The notes: a model not told the origin generated them from the sequence alone. Counted from the stretch's first letter, positions 25,241-32,949 are shown. The stretch is 33,642 bases of DNA from Sphingobacteriales bacterium (GCA_021298155.1 JAJTEN010000037.1:1-33642), one strand, 5' to 3'. Made by a program: numbers and translations.

Positions 25241-26422
25241 TTAGTTTACAGCTTCAATAACAATCGCAGAAGCGCCACCGCCACCATTACATATACCTGT
25301 TACACCAATTTTCTTACCTTCTTGTAATAATTCGTGTACCAAAGTAACCACAATCCTAGAACCAGAACTTCCTAATGGGTGACCCAAAGCTACGGCACCA
25401 CCGCGTGGATTAACCTTGTTGGCATCTAAGCCCAAAATTTGGGTATTGGCTATTCCCACCACCGAAAAGGCTTCATTTAATTCGTAATAATCTACATCTG
25501 TGGCATTTACGCCAGCCATTTTTAATGCCTTTGGAACAGCTAAAGCTGGAGCAGTAGTAAACCATTCTGGCGCCTGCGCCGCATCAGCAAATCCAATGAT
25601 TTTTGCCAATGGCTTTAAACCTAATTCTTTTACTTTTTCTTCGCTTACCAAAACCAATGCACTCGCACCATCATTTAACTTAGATGCGTTAGCCGCAGTT
25701 ATAGTACCTTCTTTTTCAAAAGCAGGCTTTAAGGTTTTCATTTTATCAAAATTAACCTTAGTATATTCTTCATCTACAGAAACTACAATTGGATCTTTAC
25801 CTCTTACTGGCACAGAAACCGGAATAATCTCATCTGCAAAAGCATTTTTTGCATAGGCATTTTGAGCTCTAGTATAGCTTTCTATTGCAAATGCATCTTG
25901 GTCTTCACGGGTTATTTTGTATTCTTTGGCACATATTTCTGCTGCATTGCCCATGTGAAAATCTTTATATACATCCCACAAACCGTCTTTTACCATACCA
26001 TCTATAATGGTACCATGTCCCAAACGATAACCATTTCTGGCCTTATCTAAGTAATATGGAATATTGCTCATGCTTTCCATGCCACCAGCTACAACTACAT
26101 CGTTAATTCCCATCATAATAGATTGGGCAGCCAACATAATGGCTTTAGAACCCGATGCACATACTTTATTTACAGTAGTAGAAGGCACCATATTTGGAAT
26201 ACCAGCGCCCAACATGGCTTGGGTAGCGGGTGCCTGACCCAAACCGGCCGATAACACATTTCCCATATACACTTCTTGAACCATTTCTGGGGCAACACCA
26301 GCTTTTTCTAATGCACCTTTAATGGCAATAGAACCTAATTGAGGCGCAGTTAAAGAGGCCAAAGCTCCGTTAAATGCACCAATGGGCGTACGAACCGCCG
26401 ATACAATATAAACTGTTTTCAT
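25241..26422 (-). CDS. Acetyl-CoA C-acetyltransferase (thiolase)
   Basis: 393 residues from the ATG at 26422; upstream in-frame codons are rejected because the TACATTTG promoter box lies among them. Thiolases condense two acetyl-CoA or cleave 3-ketoacyl-CoA. Catalytic residues sit where the biosynthetic thiolase of Zoogloea has them: Cys88 in NKVCASGSKA, His348 in GGAVALGHPLGSSG, and Cys378 in GICNGGGGAS. NEAFSV is also present. The reaction links to the 3-hydroxyacyl-CoA dehydrogenase elsewhere in the window, but they are not in one operon. Whether it works in synthesis or beta-oxidation cannot be told from sequence. Confidence 0.93.
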   Translation of the reverse strand: MKTVYIVSAVRTPIGAFNGALASLTAPQLGSIAIKGALEKAGVAPEMVQEVYMGNVLSAGLGQAPATQAMLGAGIPNMVPSTTVNKVCASGSKAIMLAAQSIMMGINDVVVAGGMESMSNIPYYLDKARNGYRLGHGTIIDGMVKDGLWDVYKDFHMGNAAEICAKEYKITREDQDAFAIESYTRAQNAYAKNAFADEIIPVSVPVRGKDPIVVSVDEEYTKVNFDKMKTLKPAFEKEGTITAANASKLNDGASALVLVSEEKVKELGLKPLAKIIGFADAAQAPEWFTTAPALAVPKALKMAGVNATDVDYYELNEAFSVVGIANTQILGLDANKVNPRGGAVALGHPLGSSGSRIVVTLVHELLQEGKKIGVTGICNGGGGASAIVIEAVN

Positions 26423-26438
26423 GAAAATAAACTTTATT

Positions 26439-26469
26439 TTGGTGGGGCAAATGTAGCTATTTACCTTTA
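26439..26469 (+). promoter_or_regulatory. Possible promoter of the aminotransferase gene
   Basis: TTG at 26439-26441 and TACCTTTA at 26462-26469 (last base off consensus), 20 bp apart and 16 nt before the ATG at 26486. It would fully overlap the thiolase promoter on the other strand. Confidence 0.3.
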
Positions 26470-26477
26470 CCAACAAA
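26448..26477 (-). promoter_or_regulatory. Thiolase promoter, TTTG-N18-TACATTTG
   Basis: On the minus strand TTTG (26477-26474) and TACATTTG (26455-26448) are 18 bp apart. The box ends 25 nt before the thiolase ATG. The -33 element is 8 nt from the ATG of the divergent aminotransferase gene. Confidence 0.65.
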
Positions 26478-26485
26478 TCATTTTA

Positions 26486-27181
26486 ATGGAAAGAGCATTT
26501 CTTTACGGCGATTTATTATTCGAAACCCTATTGGTTCAGGCCGATACGATACCGCATTTAGCGCTACATTACAAGCGTTTAAGCGAATCTGCCAACTTAT
26601 TAAAAATGGAGCTTTGTGGGTTAAATGAGGAAAAATTTTACCAAGAAATACGCCATCAAGCCGCCCTTTTTCGCAGCCAACACCCAAACACGCAAACCCT
26701 CCGTGCCAGGTTTGTACTATACAGAGAGTCAGAGGGCTTTTACCTCCCAAACAGCAAGCGAAGCAAATACCAAATCTCCCTATTTCGGTTTGAACCGAAA
26801 CCCATCATACAGCCATTACATTTAGGCATTTATAGGGAACAGGCCAAAGCACCCGGACCTTTATCAAATCTCAAAACCGGCAATGCCCTGGTTTATGTGA
26901 TGGCCAGCATTTGGGCCAAAGAAAATAACTTAGACGATGCCCTCATCCTTAATACCAACCATGAAATTATTGAAGCCAGTTCTAGTAATATTTTTTGGCT
27001 CAAAAACGGCATGTGGCATACGCCTCCCCTATCTTCAGGCTGTGTAAATGGTATTGGTAGAAGTCTCTTTATGCAAGAAAACATATGCGTAGAAACTACA
27101 TGTACCCTACAAGATTTGCAAAGCGCTGAGCAATGTGTGCTCACTAATGCTTTGCAAAAACCAAGACCTTTTAGCGTTTAA
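26486..27181 (+). CDS. Class IV PLP-dependent aminotransferase / aminodeoxychorismate lyase-like
   Basis: 231 residues, shorter than the usual 270 or so of PabC and 300 of IlvE. The fold-type IV pattern is clear: ERAFLYGDLLFETL (2-15), RARF (73-76), the PLP lysine in LKTGNALVY (Lys130), and the cofactor-binding block ALILNTNHEIIEASSSNIFW (152-171, Glu163). It ends with the family's VLTNAL (218-223). By size and divergence it is closer to PabC (4-aminobenzoate from aminodeoxychorismate, folate pathway), but a D-amino-acid or branched-chain aminotransferase cannot be excluded. It is divergent from the thiolase with only 63 bp between starts. Codons 101-104 (RFEP) contain a palindrome copy. Confidence 0.82.
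   Translation: MERAFLYGDLLFETLLVQADTIPHLALHYKRLSESANLLKMELCGLNEEKFYQEIRHQAALFRSQHPNTQTLRARFVLYRESEGFYLPNSKRSKYQISLFRFEPKPIIQPLHLGIYREQAKAPGPLSNLKTGNALVYVMASIWAKENNLDDALILNTNHEIIEASSSNIFWLKNGMWHTPPLSSGCVNGIGRSLFMQENICVETTCTLQDLQSAEQCVLTNALQKPRPFSV
26787..26796. repeat. GGTTYRAACC palindrome, copy 9
   Basis: GGTTTGAACC in an extended near-palindrome TTTCGGTTTGAACCGAAA, read CGG TTT GAA CCG (RFEP) in the aminotransferase gene. Confidence 0.7.
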
Positions 27182-27216
27182 ATCAATCGGTTGTATAATT
27201 GTGTGATAACCTATTT

Positions 27217-27240
27217 AACGGAATGTTACCCGTTTTTTTT
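27217..27240 (+). terminator. Possible intrinsic terminator after the aminotransferase gene
   Basis: A short 5-bp stem (AACGG/CCGTT) with an 8-nt loop is followed by a run of T's. It lies about 36 bp after the stop. The stem is short, so the call is weak. Confidence 0.4.
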
Positions 27241-27304
27241 AGACATACGACCGTGCGTTTAAAAAAAATGGCCCTATTTATCTGCATTGACCAACGAAGA
27301 TATA

Positions 27305-27332
27305 CCATCGACTATGGACTATGGACTATCGA
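27305..27332 (+). repeat. 7-bp-period repeat array, CTATGGA type
   Basis: Heptads CCATCGA, CTATGGA, CTATGGA, CTATCGA, then CTTTTTT. It lies directly upstream of the S46 peptidase's probable -7 box. The word differs from the other arrays but the period is the same. Confidence 0.75.
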
Positions 27333-27342
27333 CTTTTTTCCC

Positions 27343-27350
27343 TACTTTCG
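27343..27350 (+). promoter_or_regulatory. Possible -7 box TACTTTCG for the S46 peptidase
   Basis: One base off TAnnTTTG, ending 6 nt before the ATG at 27357. It argues for that ATG over an in-frame ATG at 27321, which would place the box inside the gene and put 12 residues in front of the signal peptide. Confidence 0.35.
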
Positions 27351-27356
27351 CCAAGT

Positions 27357-29507
27357 ATGAAAAAATTACTTTTTACAGCTATAGTATTTGGCCTTGGCTT
27401 CCTTTTTCAAAGCCACAAAGCAGATGAAGGCATGTTTCCGCTTTCTGAAATGAAAAATATAGACCTTAAAAAAGCTGGTCTTAAAATGGCTCCCATTGAT
27501 TTATACAATCCAAGTGGTGTAAGTACCATCGATGCCATTGTACGTGTGGGTGGTTGCACCGGATCTTTTGTTTCTAACGATGGGTTAATAGTAACCAATC
27601 ACCATTGTGCTTTTGGATATGTGGTGGCCATGAGTACGGTTCAAAATAATTATATGCGCGATGGTTTTTTAGCTAATAATCGCGAACAAGAAGCGCAAGC
27701 CAAAGGTTTAGTTTGCAAAATTACTGCGAGTTATAGCGATGTATCGAGCGAAGTGTTAATGGGAACCCAAAGCACCAACGACCCAGTAGAGCGTCTAAAA
27801 ATAATTGCCAACAACATCAAAAAAATTACCGATGAAGAAAATAAAATAAACAAGGGTTTACAATGCGAAATCTCTGAAATGTTTACGGGTAAAACCTATG
27901 TGCTTTTTAGATATCAAATGCTAAAAGATGTGCGTATTGTATATGTGCCTGCACGCAGCATTGGTGAGTATGGTGGCGAAAAAGACAATTGGGTTTGGCC
28001 TCGCCACAGTGGAGATTTTGCTTTCTTAAGGGCCTATGTTGCTCCAGATGGTTCGGCCGCAGAATATAGTCCGAATAATGTACCCTTTAAGCCTAAAAAA
28101 TTCTTGAAAATAAATACCAAAGGCATTAAAGACAATGATTTTGTTTTCATATTAGGTTACCCCGGCAGAACCTTCAGAAACCAGCCAGCAGCCTTTTACC
28201 AATACCACGAAGAACACATGCTTAAATATGTGAGCAATCTCTACGATTGGCAAATAAACAAAATGGAAGAATTGGGCAAAAACAGCGATAGCCTTCAAAT
28301 TAAATATGCAGGTAAAATTAAATCATTGGCCAATGTTACCAAAAACTATAAAGGTAAGTTGCAAGGGTTTAGAAGGGTTGGACTCACAGCGAAGAAATAT
28401 GCAGAAGAACAAGAAATGCAAAAGTTTATTCTGTCTGATCCAAAACTAAAATCAGAATTTGGAGAGGTGGTGCCTAGCATAAATAGCCTCTACCAAGAAG
28501 TTATTACCCAAGCTCCGCGCAACCTTTTCTTTGATTATATCTACAATGTTTCACCTACTTTACAAATGGCTGCTGCCATAGATAATTATAAAGCGAATTA
28601 CCTACCAATGGGTAACAAAGCAGATAAACAACAATTCTTAAGCACCCAAGTACCCAAGCTTAAAGCCATTTTTGCACGTTTGTACGGACAAATGGATCCG
28701 GCTTTTGAAATAGATGCCATCTTAAAAATGTTTGCAGATGCACGCCAGTTTAACGCACAAAACAAAGTGGCCGCTGTAGAAAGTTTTTATAAAAAGTACC
28801 CAACCGAAGAAGCACAAAGAAAATACTTAAATCAAATCTTTGCTAAAACTAAACTATCAGACAAAACCTATATGTTAAAAATACTGGCAGACAGTGGTGA
28901 TGGCTTTAGCAAGATAAAAGATGGCCTTACCACTTTAGCAGCCAATATCAATATTGAAGCCAATGCTTTTGATGCACTCGACCGTATTCGCGATGGCAAA
29001 ATGAATGGTCTATTGGCACGCTATGCAGATGCCAAGAATGCTTTTAAACAAAAACAATTTATTCCTGATGCCAACGGAACATTACGTTTTACCTACGGTT
29101 ATGTAAGAGGTTATTACCCTAATGATGGCGAATACAACAAACCTTTTACCACTTTAGCTGGCGTTATTGAAAAGGAGGATGGTAAAGATTTTGAGTTATT
29201 ACAAATTATAAAGGACTTATACGCTGCCAAAGATTTAGGCAATTACATACATCCTGATTTGAAAGATTTACCAGTTAACTTCTTGTACAATTTAGATACT
29301 ACGGGTGGAAATAGTGGGAGTCCGGTTTTAGACGAAAACGGCGACTTAGTAGGTGTTAATTTCGATAGGGCCTATACCGCCACTATCAACGATTACGCCT
29401 GGAATGAAGCATATAGCCGCAGCGTTGCGGTAGATATTCGCTACGTATTGTGGACCGTTCAAAAAGTTGCCAAAGCTCAAAATTTATTGATGGAATTGGG
29501 GATTTAG
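27357..29507 (+). CDS. S46 family dipeptidyl-peptidase, DPP11-like
   Basis: 716 residues from the ATG at 27357, the usual size for S46 peptidases (DPP7/DPP11), which remove dipeptides from oligopeptide N-termini in the periplasm of Bacteroidota. A signal peptide covers about residues 1-18. The chymotrypsin-like triad is visible: His in TNHHCAFG (82/83), Asp220 in WPRHSGDFAF, and Ser653 in TGGNSGSPV. Arg671, 18 residues after the serine (VNFDR), matches Arg673 of Porphyromonas gingivalis DPP11, which sets specificity for Asp/Glu at P1; DPP7 has Gly there. A DPP11-like preference for acidic residues is therefore predicted. The TAG stop runs straight into the heptad element before fmt. Confidence 0.92.
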   Translation: MKKLLFTAIVFGLGFLFQSHKADEGMFPLSEMKNIDLKKAGLKMAPIDLYNPSGVSTIDAIVRVGGCTGSFVSNDGLIVTNHHCAFGYVVAMSTVQNNYMRDGFLANNREQEAQAKGLVCKITASYSDVSSEVLMGTQSTNDPVERLKIIANNIKKITDEENKINKGLQCEISEMFTGKTYVLFRYQMLKDVRIVYVPARSIGEYGGEKDNWVWPRHSGDFAFLRAYVAPDGSAAEYSPNNVPFKPKKFLKINTKGIKDNDFVFILGYPGRTFRNQPAAFYQYHEEHMLKYVSNLYDWQINKMEELGKNSDSLQIKYAGKIKSLANVTKNYKGKLQGFRRVGLTAKKYAEEQEMQKFILSDPKLKSEFGEVVPSINSLYQEVITQAPRNLFFDYIYNVSPTLQMAAAIDNYKANYLPMGNKADKQQFLSTQVPKLKAIFARLYGQMDPAFEIDAILKMFADARQFNAQNKVAAVESFYKKYPTEEAQRKYLNQIFAKTKLSDKTYMLKILADSGDGFSKIKDGLTTLAANINIEANAFDALDRIRDGKMNGLLARYADAKNAFKQKQFIPDANGTLRFTYGYVRGYYPNDGEYNKPFTTLAGVIEKEDGKDFELLQIIKDLYAAKDLGNYIHPDLKDLPVNFLYNLDTTGGNSGSPVLDENGDLVGVNFDRAYTATINDYAWNEAYSRSVAVDIRYVLWTVQKVAKAQNLLMELGI

Positions 29508-29706
29508 AGTTCAGTAACTAGAGTCCAGAATCTAGACTTTTTAGAAGCGAGAGATGAGATGCGAGAAGCGAGAGATGAGATGCGAGAAGCGAGAAGCGAG
29601 ATGCGAGAAACGAGAGACGAGATTTGCTAATCCGCATTCAAATATCAATTTTAAACCCGTAATTCGTAATTTTTAATTCATAGCCCGTAATTCGTAATTT
29701 TTTATT
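29507..29706 (+). repeat. Composite heptad-repeat element, copy B
   Basis: Modules in order: five GAGTCCA/GAATCTA-type heptads (29507-29541); eleven AAGCGAG-type heptads (29545-29621), including a 21-bp unit AAGCGAG-AGATGAG-ATGCGAG repeated twice; a spacer (29623-29658) nearly identical to that of copy A; and seven CGTAATT-type heptads (29658-29706) ending 3 nt before the fmt ATG. The first heptad shares its first base with the TAG stop of the S46 gene. It fills the whole 202-bp gap. Relative to transcription it has the same orientation as copy A. Confidence 0.88.
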
Positions 29707-29709
29707 GTA

Positions 29710-30627
29710 ATGCGCATTATATTCCTCGGAACACCAGATTTTGCTGTAGCCTCGCTTAAGGCTATGGTTGAGGCCAAACATGAGGTGGTAGCGGTTGTTA
29801 CCATGCCAGATAAACCTGCAGGTAGGGGCATGAAATTGCAGCAGTCGCCGGTAAAGCAATATGCGGTATCGCAGAATATTCCGGTATTGCAGCCCGAGAA
29901 ATTACGTGACCCAGCATTTATTGAAGCATTACGCAGTTATAAAGCCGATTTGCAAGTGGTAATTGCCTTTAGAATGCTGCCCGAAGTAGTTTGGCATATG
30001 CCGCCTTTGGGCACTATTAATTTGCATGCTTCTTTGTTGCCAGATTACCGCGGTGCAGCTCCCATCAATTGGGCCATAATTAATGGAGAAACGGTAAGCG
30101 GAGTAAGTACATTTTTCTTAAAACACGAGATAGACACAGGCGATATTCTGCTTAGTGCGGCCTGCGAAATTGGTTTAAACACTACAGCCGGAGAGCTACA
30201 TGATACACTCATGCATTTGGGTGCTGAGGTAATGTTACAATCCTTACAACTAATCAGAGAAGGGAAAATACAAGGCACGCCTCAAGCACAAGGAAGCCAC
30301 AAATTAGCCCCTAAAATATTTAAAAGTCATTGCCAGATTGATTGGAATAATACAGGACAAAGCATCATTAACCTAATTCGCGGGATGAGTCCATACCCCG
30401 CAGCCTATACCCTATTAAACCATAAACAAGTAAAGGTATTTATGGCTCGGTTTGAACCAAATACCACTACTGATAAGCCAGGGAAGTTTTTGAGCGATCA
30501 AAAAAGTTACGTAAAAGTTTCCTGTTTAGATGGATTTGTGCATCTCTTAGATGTACAAATGGAGTCGAAAAAAAGAATGGATATTGAAAGTTTTTTGCGC
30601 GGAAATGTGATTGGTTCAGACCTATAA
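29710..30627 (+). CDS. fmt: Methionyl-tRNA formyltransferase
   Basis: 305 residues, normal length. It transfers a formyl group from 10-formyl-tetrahydrofolate to initiator Met-tRNA in the cytoplasm. Motifs: MRIIFLGTPDFAV (1-13), DKPAGRGMKLQQSPVK (34-49), NLHASLLPDYRGAAPINWAI (104-123) with catalytic Asn104 and His106, and HEIDTGDIL (139-147) with Asp142. The C-terminal OB-fold domain covers about 205-305. The region directly upstream is entirely heptad repeat and holds no recognisable -7 box, so expression may depend on read-through from the S46 gene or on the repeat itself. The stop overlaps the convergent nuclease gene by 6 bp. A palindrome copy encodes RFEP in the OB domain. Confidence 0.95.
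   Translation: MRIIFLGTPDFAVASLKAMVEAKHEVVAVVTMPDKPAGRGMKLQQSPVKQYAVSQNIPVLQPEKLRDPAFIEALRSYKADLQVVIAFRMLPEVVWHMPPLGTINLHASLLPDYRGAAPINWAIINGETVSGVSTFFLKHEIDTGDILLSAACEIGLNTTAGELHDTLMHLGAEVMLQSLQLIREGKIQGTPQAQGSHKLAPKIFKSHCQIDWNNTGQSIINLIRGMSPYPAAYTLLNHKQVKVFMARFEPNTTTDKPGKFLSDQKSYVKVSCLDGFVHLLDVQMESKKRMDIESFLRGNVIGSDL
30449..30458. repeat. GGTTYRAACC palindrome, copy 10
   Basis: GGTTTGAACC flanked by TC and AA in fmt, read CGG TTT GAA CCA (RFEP). Confidence 0.7.
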
Positions 30628-32013
30628 AACAGCCATTTTTAATTGGGTAAAAACCTTGTAACCTTTGCTCTTTTCGCCACTTACTACTTGCCCCAAAACA
30701 GATTCCATATATGGATTTATCTTAAGGGATATTGCCTGATCCTTCACCATATCAAAATCTATTTTCTCTTTGATAGATATAAAAGTATAGGCCACACATA
30801 CATTTGGTTCATACAAAATAACACATTGCTCTTTATAGTTTCTTCCCTTACCCAAAATAAAATGAACCTTCTTGTCGGCCATTAACTCATCAAAAAAGGA
30901 TTGAGCCCTTGCATTATAAGCCGCCGCATTTTCTGCTATTAAGCAATAACCATCACAAATTTCATGCTGAACATGTATGCACTCTCCTGCATTGGTTTGG
31001 CTATTACACAATTTGGGACAAAGTCTGAAGTTATCAATGAGTGATTGCAAATATTGAAGGGCAGCTGCATGCGTGCTAAAGGTGAGCAATGGCTTACTAT
31101 CTTTCCTTACCTTATCTATGCCAAAACGGATTTTGTTGTTTTGATCTAAATAATCGTATAATCCAAAAATTTGTTGTACCCGCTTTTGCGACCTATTTTC
31201 ATCGGGCCACAAGCGCTTTATTTCATGACTTTCAAGCAACACGGCTAGCAACTCATTGCCTGTAGCGGTGTGACTAAACCCATGAACTTCGCGCATAAAA
31301 TTTTGCTTTTGCTTTCCCTTCAAATCGCCACTAAAATGAGAACCTACGCGCGAGCGAATATTCTTTGCCTTTCCAACATAAACTGCCAGACCTTTATCAT
31401 CAACAAAATAATAAATACCAGGTGCTTTGGGTAATTTTTCAAAATCAGTTTTACTTACATTGGGAGGCAAAACCTGCTCTTTTGAACCCCGCTTTAAAGA
31501 ATCTGCAATATGATTCTCTGTATCTTTAGCCAATAAATACTCAAACAATTTTACAGTAGCCAGCGCATCTCCACCAGCACGGTGCCTATTTTGTAAATGA
31601 ATACCCAAAGAACTACAAATATTCCCAAGACTATAACTTTTGTAACCTGGAACAATTTTCCGGCTGAGCCTAACCGTGCACAACTTTTTAACGTTTAACT
31701 CGTAGCCACATTCTTGCAGCTGATGTTTGATGAAACTATGATCAAAATTAACATTGTGGGCTACAAAAATTTGATCCTTTAACACTTCATAAATCTGAGC
31801 AGCTACCTCAGAAAAAGTAGGTGCATTAGATACCATTTCATCAGAAATTCCGGTAAATGCTTGTATATAGGCCGGAATCTGCATTTCAGGATGAATGAGT
31901 GTCTCAAAATGATTAATCAGTTCAAGGCCATTGTGCACATAGATAGAAATCTCTGTGATTCTGTTTTGCGTGGCATGACCACCCGTGGTTTCTATATCTA
32001 CTATGGCGTACAC
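30622..32013 (-). CDS. DnaQ-like 3'-5' exonuclease fused to a GIY-YIG nuclease domain
   Basis: 463 residues. The N-terminal DEDDh exonuclease domain (1-165) has Asp6 and Glu8 in VDIETTG, Asp91 in NVNFDHSF, and His144 and Asp149 in HRAGGDALAT. The GIY-YIG nuclease domain (about 195-280), of the UvrC/Cho kind, has GIYYF (199-203), VYVGKAKNIRSRV (211-223, Arg220) and Glu254 in GNELLAVLLESHEIKRL. The last 180 residues resemble no domain I recognise. They contain a cysteine cluster (CPKLCNSQTNAGEC). Likely a DNA repair nuclease combining incision and end trimming; the fusion is widespread in Bacteroidota. The start is GTG at 32013, because an upstream in-frame stop leaves no ATG. The gene is convergent with fmt and overlaps it by 6 bp (CTATAA carries both stops). 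Confidence 0.87.
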   Translation of the reverse strand: MYAIVDIETTGGHATQNRITEISIYVHNGLELINHFETLIHPEMQIPAYIQAFTGISDEMVSNAPTFSEVAAQIYEVLKDQIFVAHNVNFDHSFIKHQLQECGYELNVKKLCTVRLSRKIVPGYKSYSLGNICSSLGIHLQNRHRAGGDALATVKLFEYLLAKDTENHIADSLKRGSKEQVLPPNVSKTDFEKLPKAPGIYYFVDDKGLAVYVGKAKNIRSRVGSHFSGDLKGKQKQNFMREVHGFSHTATGNELLAVLLESHEIKRLWPDENRSQKRVQQIFGLYDYLDQNNKIRFGIDKVRKDSKPLLTFSTHAAALQYLQSLIDNFRLCPKLCNSQTNAGECIHVQHEICDGYCLIAENAAAYNARAQSFFDELMADKKVHFILGKGRNYKEQCVILYEPNVCVAYTFISIKEKIDFDMVKDQAISLKINPYMESVLGQVVSGEKSKGYKVFTQLKMAVL

Positions 32014-32017
32014 AGCA

Positions 32018-32025
32018 CAAAAATA
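32018..32025 (-). promoter_or_regulatory. -7 box TATTTTTG for the exonuclease/GIY-YIG gene
   Basis: Exact TAnnTTTG on the minus strand, 4 nt before the GTG start, implying a leaderless or nearly leaderless transcript. No -33 TTTG is seen. Confidence 0.4.
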
Positions 32026-32079
32026 AACCTAGGCATGGCCTCTATTGTGAATACTTATTAACGATTGTTAAAAAAACAC

Positions 32080-32949
32080 CTATTTACCAAAATAAATGCT
32101 ACGCATTGAAATTGATCCCAAATCTATTGTTTCATTAAAAAAACCAAGGTTATCAGCTGTGTCTTTGGCTCCTAATACATACAATAATGGCAAATAATGT
32201 TCTGCAGTGGGAATAGACATACTTGCACTTGCGCCTAAACCCCTGTACCCAACTAAGCTGGCAAAATTTCCAGATTCAATTCTTTCTTTTACCAAAGCAT
32301 CAAAACTTAGCGCCCAATCGTGGGGTTTATTGCTGGAGTCCATTCTGCCTAAATTGTGCACAATATTGCCGCTTCCTAAAATAAGTACGCCTTTACTGCG
32401 TAGGGTTTTCAACTTCATACCAATCTTAAAATGATCTTCTGGTTTTGCCAAATAATCTAAACTTAATTGAAAAGTAGGAATATCAGCTTCAGGAAACATT
32501 TGGTTCAATACACTCCAACTGCCATGGTCTAATCCCCAATCCAAATCTTTTTCAACATGCACGTCTTTCATCAATTCTATTACTTGTTGGGCAAAATAAG
32601 GGGATCCGGGCGCAGGGTATTGGGTATCAAATAATTTCTGCGGAAAACCACCAAAATCATGAATAGTCTTTGGCTTCGACATGGCAGTAACTTTTGTACC
32701 ACGGGTTTCCCAATGTGCAGAAATACACAAAATCGCTTTTGGCTTTGGCAACTTATCACCTATTTCACGCCATTGTTTATTAAATGCGTTGGGAATAATG
32801 GCGTTCATCGGACTTCCATGGCCAACAAACAGTACAGGCATGTTATCCGTTTTGGCATTTTCACCTAATACATATTCTTCAAAATCAGTTAAATTCATAG
32901 CGATAAAGGGTGATAATAATCCAGATTTTAAAAACGATTTCCGATTCAT
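32080..32949 (-). CDS. ygiD: Extradiol dioxygenase, YgiD/LigB type (4,5-DOPA dioxygenase-like)
   Basis: 289 residues. Members open aromatic rings of catechols such as DOPA at the 4,5 bond, using one metal ion. The metal-site histidines fall in the family blocks: His44 in FVGHGSPMNA, His79 in ISAHWETRG, His198 in LGSGNIVHNL and His251 in TAEHYLPLLYV. GLDHGSW (139-145) is also conserved. Compared with E. coli YgiD the protein has an extra N-terminus of about 30 residues (NRKSFLKSGLLSPF), resembling a degraded Tat leader with RK instead of RR. A TAAGCTTG box (minus, 32961-32954) precedes the ATG. The physiological substrate is unknown. Confidence 0.87.
   Translation of the reverse strand: MNRKSFLKSGLLSPFIAMNLTDFEEYVLGENAKTDNMPVLFVGHGSPMNAIIPNAFNKQWREIGDKLPKPKAILCISAHWETRGTKVTAMSKPKTIHDFGGFPQKLFDTQYPAPGSPYFAQQVIELMKDVHVEKDLDWGLDHGSWSVLNQMFPEADIPTFQLSLDYLAKPEDHFKIGMKLKTLRSKGVLILGSGNIVHNLGRMDSSNKPHDWALSFDALVKERIESGNFASLVGYRGLGASASMSIPTAEHYLPLLYVLGAKDTADNLGFFNETIDLGSISMRSIYFGK

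Noticed and set aside
26478-26750. Minus-strand open frame antisense to the aminotransferase gene
   Set aside because: The plus-strand frame has clear fold-type IV motifs with Lys130 and Glu163; the antisense product shows no family features.
29545-29621. AAGCGAG array as a CRISPR
   Set aside because: Units are contiguous heptads without spacers, and no cas genes are nearby.
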